Shown here: positions 43,012 through 55,510 of the stretch, one piece after another
Numbering within the stretch: the first letter of the stretch is position 1
How the letters are laid out: every line of letters begins with the position of its first letter
Assembly: GCF_035582795.1 (NCBI RefSeq)
Contig: NC_134368.1
Span: forward strand, 1,054,001 to 1,118,000
Length of the DNA stretch: 64,000 bases
Origin: Mycteria americana
Taxonomy: Eukaryota; Chordata; Aves; Ciconiiformes; Ciconiidae
Direction: 5' to 3'
Made by a program: the position numbers and the translations under genes
The notes under the pieces: generated by a model
Databases searched by the model: none
The model's input: the letters and a program-made list of their open reading frames with translations, nothing else
What the model was told of the DNA's origin: nothing

Positions 43012-46000
43012 TCAGTTGGAGAGGAAATCGATGGTGGCTCGGACCGTCTTGGAGGTGCTGATGTCCATGGCCGTGACCTTGATCTCCGTGTCCCCGAACT
43101 GCATGCTGGTGCGGATCTCGCGGCGGCCGCGCGCCGGGCTGCCGGCATCGCCCAGCGCCTCCAGCTCCAGGCTGATGGTGCCGCACTTGCGCACGCCGGG
43201 GTCGGTGATGTAGACCACGTCGTCGGTGGCACAGCAGTAGATGTTGATGATGGTCTTGCGCTGGCCCGGCCGGGCCGGGCAGTAGCTGCGTTGGACCACC
43301 TCCCCCAGCGCCACGGACTGGTCGACGGAGACGAACTTCTCGAAGATGTCGGTGCACCAGTTCTTGCCTTCCTTCACCAACAACTTCTCCCGCGGGTGCT
43401 TCCCCTCCACGAACTTGTTGAGCACCCCCACGCCGTAGGTCAGGGGGGAGCGGCGGACGCGGACGATGGTGGGGTCGAGGCCGAAGAGCACGGCCCCTTT
43501 GAGGATGGTCAGCCCCACGTCTTGGGGGATGATGACGCGGCAGGTGGGGCCGAAGGCCGCCTGGACGGCGCGCTGCAGCATGGCCGACTCCGCGAAGCCC
43601 CCCACCAGGAAGAGGAACTTGATGCCTTGGACCTCCGGCTTCTTCAGGAGCTCGTCTGGGGAGGGAGGGGGGACGTGGGGCGGGGCTGGGGGCTGCCTCT
43701 GCTCCCCTACCCCTGCCCCGGCGAGGGCGGGCACCGGGCACGGCTCGGGGTGCCGCCTCAGGGTGCCGGGGTCCTGGGGAGAGGGGACCCCCCCCCCACC
43801 CCTTGCAGGGGGTCTGGCAGCCAGGCTGCTCCCCCCCTTCCCCCCCCCCCCCCCCCAGGACCTACCGATGTGTTTGATGATCTGGCTGATGGTGGGCTGG
43901 AAGAGCTCGCTCATGGCCTCCGAGGACATCCGCAGCATCCCTTGGGACGACCACTTCACAAAGTTGACGCTGGGAAGGGAGAGAGGGTCCGGGGCTGCCC
44001 CTCGCCAAAGGCCGGTCCTCCCCTGGGGACCCCCCAGCCCAGCAGACCCCGGAGCAGAGCACCCCACCTGCCTGCGCCCTCTACCCCCCCCCCCCCCCCC
44101 CCCCCCAGTTTATGTCCCTCCAGGGCCACGTGCGTCCCCAGGGGTCCCCGAGCCCTGTTATCCCCCCCAGCCGGGGTCTCACTTGCTCTTCTTGAGGGCC
44201 GTCTCCACGTTCTGGCCCCGGTGCTTGCGGTAGAAGTCGATGAAGGAGAAGGGCAGGGAGATGTTGAGGGGGCTGGCGCGGGAGGGGGCTGCCGCCCGCT
44301 TGCGAGCCTCGAAGGCGATGGTCAGGTCCACCCAGGCGGCAGGGCGCTTGGCTTTGAAGGTGGCGATGAAATCCTCCCCGAAAATGTGGCACAGCAGCTT
44401 CTCGAAGGCCAAGTCCACCCCCACGGCCCCGTAGGGACCCCCTAGGGAGCGGGGGGGGGGGGCTGGGTCAGGCAGCGTCCCCATGGCACACACGTCCCCA
44501 CCACCGTGTCCCCAGACCCGGGGACCCGTGGGACCCCCAGACCCGGGGACCCCCAGACCCCAGGCATCACGTAGCAAAGCCTGGGGTGTTTCCATGCAAG
44601 ACCGTGGCCCCCAGCCCCGCTGCAGCCCTTCTTCGGGGGCATCAGGGTGGGGGGGACATGGAGGGGACCCCCCCGTCCAGGGCTGGACCAGGGGACAGGG
44701 ACAGGTTCTGCACTGGCAGGGGGGCATGGGAGCGTCCCCCAGGAGCAGGGAGAGGGCAGGCGGCGTGGCTGTGGGGACAGCGGTCCCCTGGACCACAGGG
44801 GACCCTGCCGGGGGTCCCTGGGTGACGCTCGGGGGGCTCGGTGCCTCCCTCCATGGCGTGGCTCTGCCAGGCAGTGCCGGGGCTCTGCCGCCCCACGTCC
44901 AGCTCTGCAGGGAAGCCCGGGCTGGTGGCCGTCACTCGTGAGCCGCTATTTGGGGGTGCACGGCCATCACGTGCCAAAATCTCACCCCCCCGGGATGGGC
45001 TGAGGCCGGGGGCTTCGCGTGCCCCCCGCGAGGAGGGTGGGAAGCCCGTGGGCATGGGCCAGGACACGTCCCACGGCCCAGGACACGTCGCGGCCCTGCG
45101 TCACCCTCCGCCTTCCCTGCGTGCCCAGGCGGCACCGGGGACCGCGGTCCGCAGCACGCAGGGACAGCGGTGGGGTTTCGTGTCCCCAAACCAGGGTGCC
45201 CTGGGCCTCAGCCTTGGCTTCTGCCCCTGCCCCACCTGCAGCCACCCCGGTACCCCTGTCCCGCCCTGCACCCCCACCCTCTCCCACCCACATCCCTGTC
45301 CAGCTGGCACCCCCCAGCCCAGCACCCCTGGCCCACCTGAGCCCCCCCAACCCAGCACCCCTGTCCCACCTTGTCCCCTTCCAACCCAGCACCCCTGTCC
45401 CACCTGAACCCCTGTCTCACCTGAGCCCTCCCAACCCAACACCCCTGTCCCCCCTTGTCCCCCCAACCCAACACCCCTGTCCCACCGACACCCCAAACAC
45501 AACACCCCTGTCCCACCTTGTCCCCCCAGTCCAGCACCCCTGTCCCACTGACACCCCCAGCCCAGCACCCCTGTCCCACCTGAGCCCCCCAACCCAACAC
45601 CCTTGTCCCCCCCAGCCCAGCACCCCTGCCCCACCTCAGCCCCCCCAACCCAACACCCTTGTCCCCCCCAGCCCAGCACCCGTCCCACTTCAGCCCCCCC
45701 AACGCAACACCCTTGTCCCCCCCAGCCCAGCACCCCTGCCCCACCTCAGCCCCCCCAACCCAACACCCCTGTCCCACCGACACCCCAAACACAACACCCC
45801 TGTCCCACCTTGTCCCCCCAGCCCAGCACCCCTGTCCCACCGAGACCCCCCAACCCAACACCCTTGTCCCCCCCAGCCCAGCACCCCTGCCCCACCTCAG
45901 CCCCCCCAACCCAACACCCTTGTCCCCCCAGCCCAGCACCCCTGCCCCACCTTGTCCCCCCAGCCCAGCACCCCCCCGTGCCCCCCGCCCCTGCGCTGCT

Positions 46001-49000
46001 CCCTGCTGACACCAGGTGGTGCCACAGGCCCAGCCACGACCCCGCAGGGGACGGGGAGGGGACCCCGGCCCGGGAGGGGCTCGCTGGGTCGGGGGGGGCA
46101 GCCCGGGCCGGGGGGTCGCAGCCCACCTGAGGCTTTGTACAGCTCCTTCAGCGTCCCCTGCGGCTTCTCGATCTGGTGCACGGTGAGGTCCACCGTGCCA
46201 CCGCCGCAGTCCGCCACGATGTAGCGGTCACCTGCGGGCAGGGACAGCGGCCGAGTCGGGGTCCCGGGTCCCCCCCAGCCGCTGTGGGGTGTCCCCCAGC
46301 CCCCCAGCCCCCCAGCCCCGCACCGGGGCCGAGCCCCTGGGACGCCCGTGCCGTGAGCTCGGAGCAGCCGCAGGATGCGCTTTCCCCGGGGGGGAAAAAA
46401 TGCGGTTTTAACCAAACTAAGGGGGTTTGGGGGTTCCCCCCCCCAAAAAAAAAAAAAAAAAAAAACAGCCGAAGAGGTTTTGGAGGGCAGGAGGGGGAGG
46501 TCGCAGCCTCTGCTTGGAACGAGGCAGATGGCGGGACGGGAAGGTGGCAGACGGACCTGGGGGGTCAAGACCAAGTGACACCCCCACGGCAGGACCCTTC
46601 CCTGGCGCTGGCAGGGCCACGCTCGGGCTGGGCGTCCCCACGCTCGGCCCCCTCCGCCACGGAGGGGACATCCAGCCCCCCGATCCCCGCGCCCAGGGTG
46701 GCCCCGGGGGCCGGGCAGCGCCGGTGGGGACTCCTGCTTGTGTGTCCCCCCCCCGGTGAATCCTCCCCGGGGGGCTGGGGTCTGCCGGGGGGGCACTGCC
46801 CGTCCCCCCTCCTACCTGCCTGCATTTCCGACCAGAGCTCCCCCACTCCCGACTCCACCAGGAAGGTACGGCTGTGGCGGGACCGCCGGAGCTGCTCTCG
46901 GGCTGCGGGACAGAGCGGGGGGGCCGGCGTCAGGCTGGGGGGCACCGGGGCCAGGAGCGTCCCTGGGATCCCCCACGGCGGGTGGGGAATGCTGGAGGCG
47001 GGGGGGCCTGCTGGGGCTGTACTGGGAGCACCGGTTGCCCTCCAGCCGGGACACCCAAGGCGGCCCCGGCTCCGCCGCGGAGTCCAGCCATCCCGCTGCT
47101 CTGCCCGGGATCCCGCAGGGTCCCGGGGGATCCCACCTCACCGCGTCCAGCCCGCAGTGCCCGGGGGTGTCCCTGGGCGATGCTGCCTCTTCCCCTCTCC
47201 TCCCCGGCCCGGGTGGGGTTTCCTCTGCTCCCCCCGTCCCGGAGCAGGGGACATCACAGCAGCTCGGAAGGGCAGGGAGCTGTTTGGAGAAGGTGGGGTT
47301 ATCCCAGCCTATTTTTGGCACGCCGAGATGGATACGGCACACCAACTTCGTTAGCTTCAGCCCCAGGATGCAGCTCAAACCCCTCCGTAAATCCGGACGC
47401 CGCCGCGGCTCACCGGCCAAACGCGAGTCGAGGGCTGCGGACACCGGCAGGTCCCAGCTCCGGGGCTTGGTCCTGGCTGGCCAAACCGGCTCTGGCCCGG
47501 TAAAGCCCCGGCTCTGCGGCCGGAGCGGAGGGGACCCCCGGGCTCCCATGCATGGGGGGAGCATCCCGCTGGCGGAGGGTCTCAGCTGGCCCCGGAGCGG
47601 CGGGTGGACGCTCTCCCTGTCCCGGGGTTACGGTTACGGCATCGACCGGGGAGGTCGGTGTGGGGTTGGGAAGCCTGAAGGCTTGGCCCGTATGGAGGGG
47701 CCGGGCTGGGGGAGAGGGGAGGCGAGGAGCCGGGGTGGCCGAGGCCGAGCCGAGCTGCTGGGAGGAATCCAGGGCGGCTCCGGCCGAGCCAGCAGAAATG
47801 GCTCCGGCTGGAAAAGCGGGGAGAGGGAAGGGGAGAGGCGGCCCGGGGACCCGGGGGGGTGCGGGCGGACGTCAAGGGCGGCTTGGGCAGATGAAAAGGG
47901 CCGAGACCACGGGGGACACAGAGCTCGGACGCTTCCTGGGAAAGCGGCCATCGCCTGCCCCGGCCCTGGGGGCTTGGGGAGGGGGGGAACGGGGGGGCAA
48001 AGAGGGGAGCGAGGCTCCCCAGGGCTGCCAGAGAGGGGACAGCCACGGCCTCCCACTCACTGCCTTGGCACGGTGCCCCTCTCGCCTCTGCCTCAGTTTC
48101 CCCCACGACTAGAAGATGCCGCGGGCTGGGGGTCCCTGCGGCGGTGGAACCAGCCCTGCCCTGCCCTGGCAGGGGGGTGCGGGATCGCCGCGCTCGCTTT
48201 AGGGCTCCCGCCGAGGACTCGCCCCGGTGCACGCCCGTGCTGCGCGGAAACCCGAACGGCTTTTGCCAGAATCGGTCTGGTTTGCTAAAGCACCAGGGAA
48301 GGGAAAATTACAGGGAAGGGGATGGGAAAGTGGAAAAGAGCCCGGAGTGGAGGAGGACGGGGAGGGAGTCAGCCCCCCCGGCAAGGGCCCATGGCCCGTG
48401 CCTGTGCTGGACCCCGGGGGGGAGCATGGGGGTCTCTGGGGAGAAACAGCCACGCTGGAGAGCCCGGGGGGCTCTGCGTACCCGCTGCCCGTGGGGGCTG
48501 CGGGCAGAGCCAGCCTGGGAAGCAGCAGCAGCTCCCCAGTAAAAGCCCCGGCACTAACCAAGGAGCCGTGGTTTCTCTTGGCGGGGACCCACCAGGGTCC
48601 CCATCCCCGTGGGAACGGACCCCCCCCAGGCAGGGGCTGCTCCCAGAGCCCCTCCGCTCCGCGGGCAGGAGCTGGACCTCGGGGTGGGGGGTGAGCCAGC
48701 CAGCTCCCCGGCACCCCGCTCCGGGGTTCCCCGTGGTGCTCAGCCCGGGGACCCCACTGCCGCAGCCCGGGCTGAGCCGTGCCCCAGGGCCGCCTCAAAC
48801 CCCTTCCCCAGCCGCGGCTGCTGACGGACCCTCAAGATCGGGCTTGCGGGACCGGATCCCTGCCTGCTCCATCTCCTGCTATGCCAGCCCCCCACCCTGC
48901 CAGGACCCCCTGCCGGTGCCCATCCGGCAGCTCCCGGCCGCCTGCGGCCGCTCACCCTGCCGAAAGCTGGAGTCGATGGCGTGGTCCGGCGCCAGCCCGT

Positions 49001-52000
49001 TGGCCGGGGGTTTGCAGCTCAGGTCGATCAGCTGGTGGAGGCGAAGTTTTCTGCAATAAATGGAGGCGGCTTCGGGCTCCAGCGCGATCAGCAGCTGCTC
49101 CGGGTTCTCCGGGGACACCAAACCAGCCTGTGGGGAGGTCGGGGCAGAGAAGGTGCCGGTGCACCGGGGCGTCCCTGCTCGCCGCGGCCTCACGGCCGTG
49201 CTCCGGCAGGGCTTTCCCGTCCCTGGCCTTTGCGCATCGCTTCCGCCCGTATAGGTGCTATGCGTTGCACGGCAATCCTACGTGTTACGGCTGTGCACCA
49301 GGCACCGGCCGTGCCGTAGGGGTGGGTTAGCTCCTGCCCGTCCCAGGGACCCCGCGGTGGCACCAGCACCCAAGGGACAGCCCCCATCCCCTGGGGAGCG
49401 GCTCCCAGCACACGTCCCCATCTCCCCAGTCCCCCCCTTGCTGCACACCCAGGTCCGAAATCCTCCCACCCCACCAACGCCGGGTTTCGAAGCCGGCCCG
49501 CGCTCAGCAGCCGGAGTCCAGCTTTCGTTCCTTAGGCTACCAGGACAAGCCAGAGACCCTTCGTTATGCGGGCAGCACCCACAGGGAGAGGGGGGAAGAA
49601 GGGGACACCCCCCCCCCCCCCCCCCGGAGAGCAGAGCCTCCTGCGAGGGCCACGGCACGGAACAGCCCCCCTGGGGGTCCCCTCACCTTGTAGGCAGCCT
49701 CCCGCATGAACTGCTTGGCCGGCTGCTTCCAGATGGCGGGCACGGTGATGACCCAGCGGATGGCATCTCTCTCCGGCAGGGACGGGCACTGGTCCTTCAG
49801 CTCCTGCCGGGCAAGAAGCCGGAGGTGACCCCCCCGGCCGGAGCACGGGGGCTCTCGGTGAAGGGTGGGGAAGCAACGCGTGGAGAGGACAACGCGCACA
49901 ACTTGGGCTCCGTTTGGGGAGGGAGAGGAGGGCTGCGTGACGGTGCGGGGAGACCCCCCCCGCGTGGCAGCCCTACCTGCACGGCGTGCTGCTTGAAGAA
50001 GCGGAGCGCGTGGGCAAACACCTCCAGCGCTTGCATTTTCTTCCCGTTGACGGCTTCTAGTTCGGTTTTCATGGTGAGGTCCTGCCAGGGAGAGCGGTAA
50101 CAGCAAACGGATCATGCAAGGTGCTGGGACATGGCCGGCATCCCATCCCGGCTCCGTCGGCGAGCCTCGGGCAGGGGGCTCGCCCCCCCTGTGCCAAACA
50201 GAGCGGCTGGGGCACGGGCACTCGAAGCCCCGCTCTGCAGCCGCATCCACCTGCCCCGGAGCAGCTCAGATGGGGGGGAACCAAAAATTCACCCCCCCGC
50301 AAAGGGCTTAAAACGTCGCTATGCGTGAAGCGCGCGTAAAGCAAACGGGGAGCTGGGCGAGCTCGGCTGGGATGCTGGTGGTCAGAGGTTTTGCTTGTAG
50401 CCCCTCTCCGGCCCTCCCGGATTTCTGCTCCCCCCCCCGGTGAACCCCTCTCTGCACAGCGGGATAAATCCCTGGGGCCCGCTCAGCTCACGTCCAGCCC
50501 GGCCAGGGTCCCCGCGGGGTCCCCCGGGGAGGTGGGGACAGGAGCAGGGACTTACGCTGGTGCTGTGAATCTTCATCTTAAACTTCTCGAAGTAGAGCCA
50601 GTCGCGGGCTTCCTCGGGGTCCAGGTCGTGGTAGTAGTCCCTGGCAGTGTAGCCGAAGCTGTGGAAGATGCCCTCCGGCGTCAGCAGGAGGCTGGTGGGG
50701 GTCTTCTGGTTGGCCACCCCCGGGTCCCCTCCTTCCCATTTCCTGCAAAGAGGAGCCGGCAGCAGCCCGTGAACCCCAGCGCCAGAGAACGGATCCCGCC
50801 CCGTTTCATTTATTTACGTGGGCACAACCTCAAGCACCTTCAGGAGGGACGGAGAAGGGACCGACGTCCCCGGGAAGGCTTTGATCCCTTGTGCAGCCCC
50901 TTGCGGGGCTCCTCCGCACCCGCGCAGGTCGTTACGACGCAGCGCTAACGAAGAGGTGCTCTCGCCCCGTCCTCCCGCTCAGCGCGAGACCCATCGCAGG
51001 GGCTCCTTCCCGGCGCTGCCGGGCGGCGTCCCTCGCCCGCCGTGGCCGGGTCTTCGTTGCCCAGCTCCAGCCCTGCCTCCCAGCGAGGCGACTTCCAGCC
51101 GCTTTGGGCAAAAAGCCCTCGGGCAGCCCCGGGAGCAGCTCTGGGGCCTCCGGCTGCTCCTCACCTCATCATATGGATGGCCTCGGGGTCGCTGGAGAAG
51201 CTGAAGGCGTAGCCGCTGGACGTGGTGCCGAAGTCGATGGCCACCACCACGGCGAAGGAAGGGGTTTGCTGGCAGCGAGCCTCGCTCCTCTGAAACGCAA
51301 GGGCAGCCGTTAGGGACGGGCTCTGTCCTGGGGGCGAGCGTCGAAGCAGGGCTGGCTGCTTCGGGAAAAGGGGTAAAAAAAAAAATAAAATAACTCGTGA
51401 AGGGGTTAATTTTTCCCGGGTCGGGTGCAGGCACTGCCCAGGGAATGCTGAGAACAGGGAGCGATTCCTCCTGCTACGCGGCTCCAAATCACCGAGAAGA
51501 GGGACTGCCCGCGCCGGGCTCCCGGGTCCCTGCGGCAGTGCCCGAAGTCGGGCCCGTGGGACAAGCCCCGGGGAGGGGGGGGACGCCCGCAGGCTCTGCC
51601 CGCGAGGGCTGCCCGGGCTTGGCGGTGGGGGTCTCCGTTTCCTCCCGGGTCAGGGTGGTGCTGAGCCCTCCACACTTGGACCCTGGCAAATTTTAGCCGA
51701 GATTCCCCAAAACCTTCCCTGCTCCCGATCTCGGTCCAAGGGACCTCGTCCCAGGTGTCCCCACGGGTCACCCAACCGAAAGCCGTCCTGGCCCAGGTGC
51801 TTTAGGGTGCTGCCTCCTACAGATGATGCTTTTCTGGTCCTGCCTTTGGGCCCCCGTCCCTCGCCTCCTGGCCGCCCCCCACGACGGCAGACGGAGGCGG
51901 CAGGGAACGGCGACGCCGAAGGAGCCGCGAAGACGCGGCGAGCCCCATGCCCCTGTCACCGCCCCGCGCCGCCGCCCTCGCCCGCCGCAGCCTCGCAGCG

Positions 52001-55000
52001 CGCGGGGCAGACACGGAAAGCTAAAAGCCCTCATTAACTTTTAACGTATCCGGATTTGATAAGCGCAGACATTAGCTCGCCACGAAAAAAGCCGGCGATT
52101 AGCACGGGTGAAGTGGTTGTCTCAGAAATGTGCATGTTCGGGGAGCTGCAAGGACAGCGAGTGCCGGGGAGGAACCGGCTCCGGCACGCTCCCCGCCTGC
52201 GTCCTTCCGCACCGGGCAGCCCCCCGGGACGTTCAGGTAGGAGCGAGCTGAGGCCAGGAGCTTTGCGAGGAGTTAAACTTCTCCTGGTGTTTCCTCCGGC
52301 TCCTCTCCTGCCTCCTGCGCCGGAAAAAGCTCAGTCCCATAAATCCCCCAGCTAAGGGGGGATTTGGGCCCCGGCGACGGACGGACCCATCCTCCAGATA
52401 CCGGGGTGTGCGGTGGGGGTAGCACAGAGCGGGAGGGGAGGCGGGGGGGGGGTGAGCACCGATCAGGGATGGATCAGAGGGGGCAACGCCGGGGACGCGG
52501 ACGCCGGCAGCCCCGGGGGACCCCGTAAGTGCCTTACCGGCGACTGGGAGGGCGTCAGCGGGGCGATGCTGCAGCCGTCGTGGGGCGTCCCCGGGGAGCC
52601 GGGAGGGGACGGCGTGGGGCACCGCTGGCCGTTGGCACCTGGGGACACAGCAGGGTGAGGCTGGGATGGGAAGGGGCCCCGGCCCCTCCTGCAGACCCTT
52701 CCCCAGGGTGAGGGCAAGGCATGACATGCCGATGAAGATGCAGCCGGTGCGGAGGCAGGTTTGGCAGCGGAGGGGTCGGAGTCGCTGCGGGGGCTGCTAC
52801 CGGTGGGCTCGGCACGGGGCAATTCTGGGCTTGAGGGGCTTCCCAGGCTTTTTTCAACCATGTGTAAGGAAGGATCTAGTCAGCACTGATTAAATTAGCA
52901 AATGAGGAACCCCTTGGAGATGTCCTAAGGAGGTGCGGGTACCGGTTGCAGCTGGTGTTAGCACTGGTGAGCTCGCAGGGATCCCTCCCTCCGGGTATGG
53001 GGCTCACACAGAGGATGGGGACAGCGGTCAGAGAAGGGCCGCAGGACTGGGGGACCTTCTCCTCCGGGACTGGGGGACGTCAGGGCTTGCCCAGCAAGAA
53101 GATGGGTCAGGGTGAGTTGGCCACAGGGTTTCAGGGAGGGGTTCAGCTCGCTGGTGCGGGCAGGCTTTGGTGATGAGACACGGGCTCAAGATCTCCTCCA
53201 TCCCCGGAGAGGAGCTGGCACACCGAGGCGGAGTCGTCTCATCCCGAAGCCGGTATCTAAAGTCAGGTGAAGCTGCAAGCCCAGTTTCTCCCCACTGACG
53301 CTACAGAGACCCTCGGTGGTGGCTGCAGGTGGAGACGCTTGCCCCGCAGATGAGCAGACCGAGGTGGGGTGGGTCCTGCCTTGCCCATCAGAAGGGGATG
53401 GGAGAGGTGGAAGGGCCCTGGTCTTCGACTGGCAAAGGAGCAGCCGGGTCTAATTCCTTGCAGCTGACGACAGAAGAGTCAGGACTAAAAACCCGTGACG
53501 GGTTCGTAGCAGCGAGGGACGCGGTGATTCTCCAGAGCTGCCTATTTTTAAATCAAGACAGCCCTCGCCGCATAAATACACACTAGTTCGGCTTGGCAAG
53601 GGCTGGCAGGGACGACCGCAAAGGATGCCAGAGGCTGCCAGAGGTTTGGCAGAGACCCGGTAATTCCTGTGTGAGCCCGCAGAAACTCGAGGTTTAGCCT
53701 GCGTGGGGAGCTCAGGGAGGCTCGTGCCGTCTCGCACCGCGGTGGGATGCGGGGACAGGCACCGTGGTGCGGCGGCTGCGTGGTCACCCTTGCTCTGTGG
53801 TGCCTGGCCCCGTGGGGCTTTCCTCCTCCTCCTCCTCCTCCTCAAGAGGCCAGCCAGCTCTGCATCTCCTCGGGTGACCCCCACCAGCTCAAGCCTTGTC
53901 CCAGGGATCCCCGTTAATCCCGCTGCGGCAGCCCCGGTGGGACGCCTGGCCCCCAGCCCAGCCAGCGCCGGGACGGAGCGAGCCCCTGGGCCGTCCCGCA
54001 CGCCCCGGTGCAGGGCTGCCTGCTGCCTTGCGCTCCTCTTGCCACATGGCTCCAATTAGCAGAGGGGATTAATCATCCGCCCTGCGAACGCACGAGCCAA
54101 TGGACCGGCTCCAGCCGTTGGCGTGGGGCAGCCGGAAAGGGGATGGTGCAGCTGATGGAGCGGGGCCGCCTCTCCCAAGGGGCTCTGGCGGGGGTACGGC
54201 CGTGCTGGGAAGGGGACGTGGGGTCCGGGCGGTGACACCGGGGAGGCCGAGGGACTGTCCACCCCACGGGCTCTGCCGAGACCCACGCTTCGGGCTTGCT
54301 TCCCGGCCAGGCGGCTCCGTGCCGGGAGCCTGCCGGGATCTGGACCGCGGGAGCAGGGATAAGCAGCCGCCCGCTCCCGGCTGGACCCCGGAGAGGTTTG
54401 GGGCTGGAGGAGGCTCCTCGGTCTTTCCTCAGAGAAGCGTAAAACTCCGGCTCTCCCCCTGCCAGAGGGTGCCGGCACCTGGTGTCTGCGTCCGGGCAAA
54501 CCCACCCCGGCTCCCGCTGCAACCGGTTTGCACCAGGATGCCCAAGGGGCATCTCCCTAAATCCCTCCGGCAGCTCGGGAGCCCCAGAGCCTGCAGCGGG
54601 GGTGCTCTGGGACCCCCCAACAGCAGCAGCCGCGGGGCAGGGGCCGGGCTCAGCCGCATGGGCACCCCCCGTCCCAGCAGCGGGGGTCTCGGCTGCTCGG
54701 TCTTTGTCTCCTCGGCCGAGCCGCTGGCACATCGCTCGGCCCGGGCTCAGCGCAGCGGTGTCGGGGATGGCACTTTGCCACGTGCCCCCGGGAGCTGCAC
54801 CGGCGGGCTCACCGCTCCCTGCCGCGACACGGCTCCGGTCCCTTCACACCTGCTCCGTAAGTGCCTTTTGCTGTATCCCGTGTCTGTGCCATGAATATTT
54901 GATCCCCGACAAACGGGAACGTCTCTCCGGGTGTCTCTGCGTGCTGTCCCCTGGCCGCGGGGGAAAGCGTCGCCCAGGCTGGGCGGGCAGCCGGCAGCTC

Positions 55001-55510
55001 GGCCGGGCTTCGAGCTCGGGGCTCCGGAGACCCAGCCTGGGGCCGTGCGCACGGAGCATCCTTCCTGCGGGTCCAGAGCCGGAGCCGGCACCCGCCGGCA
55101 TGTGGGCACCGGGCTCGCGGTGATCTGGGGGGGGGGGGGCTGGGGGGACCCGGCAGGGGGTTAATTCTTGCCATCGCCTCTTTGCTCGGGCTGCTCCCCG
55201 GCTTGTGCTCGCAGGGTCAGGTTTCCTCGCCACAGCTGGTTCTGGTTACCCCGGCGCGGGAGCGGCGGCGGGGGGCTCCTCAGTGCCGCGGACGGGAGGA
55301 TGATTGCGGAGGGGACGGGCGGCTGGGGGGGCGATGGGGGGGCTGCCCGGGTGCGTGGGGAAGGCGAAGGGAGAGGGGCCCGGAGAGTCACGCTGCCGGC
55401 GGAGGGACGGGGGCCCCCCCACCCACTGCCGTCCCCGCCGGGCACCCTCCCTGGGGAGCAGCCTTACCCATCCTGAGACTCTGCGTGCCGGGCTCCAGGA
55501 GCATCGCCAT
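43012..55510 (-). CDS. HSPA12B: Heat shock 70 kDa protein 12B (HSP70-like, actin-fold ATPase)
   Basis: Twelve coding exons join in phase to 682 residues (human 686): 55510-55468, 52638-52538, 51289-51165, 50742-50556, 50081-49977, 49803-49687, 49127-48956, 46902-46816, 46231-46127, 44441-44183, 43969-43866, 43655-43012. Seen: [11 protein letters not shown] near the start; the first nucleotide-binding motif [13 protein letters not shown] (Asp67); [29 protein letters not shown]; the second phosphate motif [12 protein letters not shown] (about 319-329); the adenosine-type VGGFAES (about 486-492); and an end of [17 protein letters not shown]. All align with human HSPA12B. It is a divergent HSP70 family member strongly expressed in endothelium and linked to angiogenesis. 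The [15 protein letters not shown] start exon has a perfect GCCACCATGG context but differs from the mammalian N-terminus. No break was seen. Confidence 0.96.
45240..45990. repeat. Minisatellite in HSPA12B intron, about 30-40 bp units
   Basis: About 20 units of cccaacccaacacccctgtc followed by ccacctgagccc or ccccc lie between coding exons 9 and 10. They generate Pro/Thr-rich frames on plus and Gly/Trp/Val-rich frames on minus. Confidence 0.95.
53543..53552 (-). promoter_or_regulatory. HSPA12B: Candidate MEF2 site in HSPA12B intron 1
   Basis: CTATTTTTAA matches the MEF2 core (YTA, four A/T, TAR). It is in a short AT-rich island of an otherwise GC-rich 2.8-kb intron. MEF2 factors act in endothelium, where HSPA12B is expressed. 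A single ten-base match is weak evidence. Confidence 0.35.
53819..53845. repeat. (CCT)n microsatellite in HSPA12B intron 1
   Basis: About eight CCT triplets. Confidence 0.85.

Noticed and set aside
46738-48288. 516-codon plus-strand frame within HSPA12B
   Set aside because: It is antisense to HSPA12B exon 8 and introns, of biased composition with no domain.
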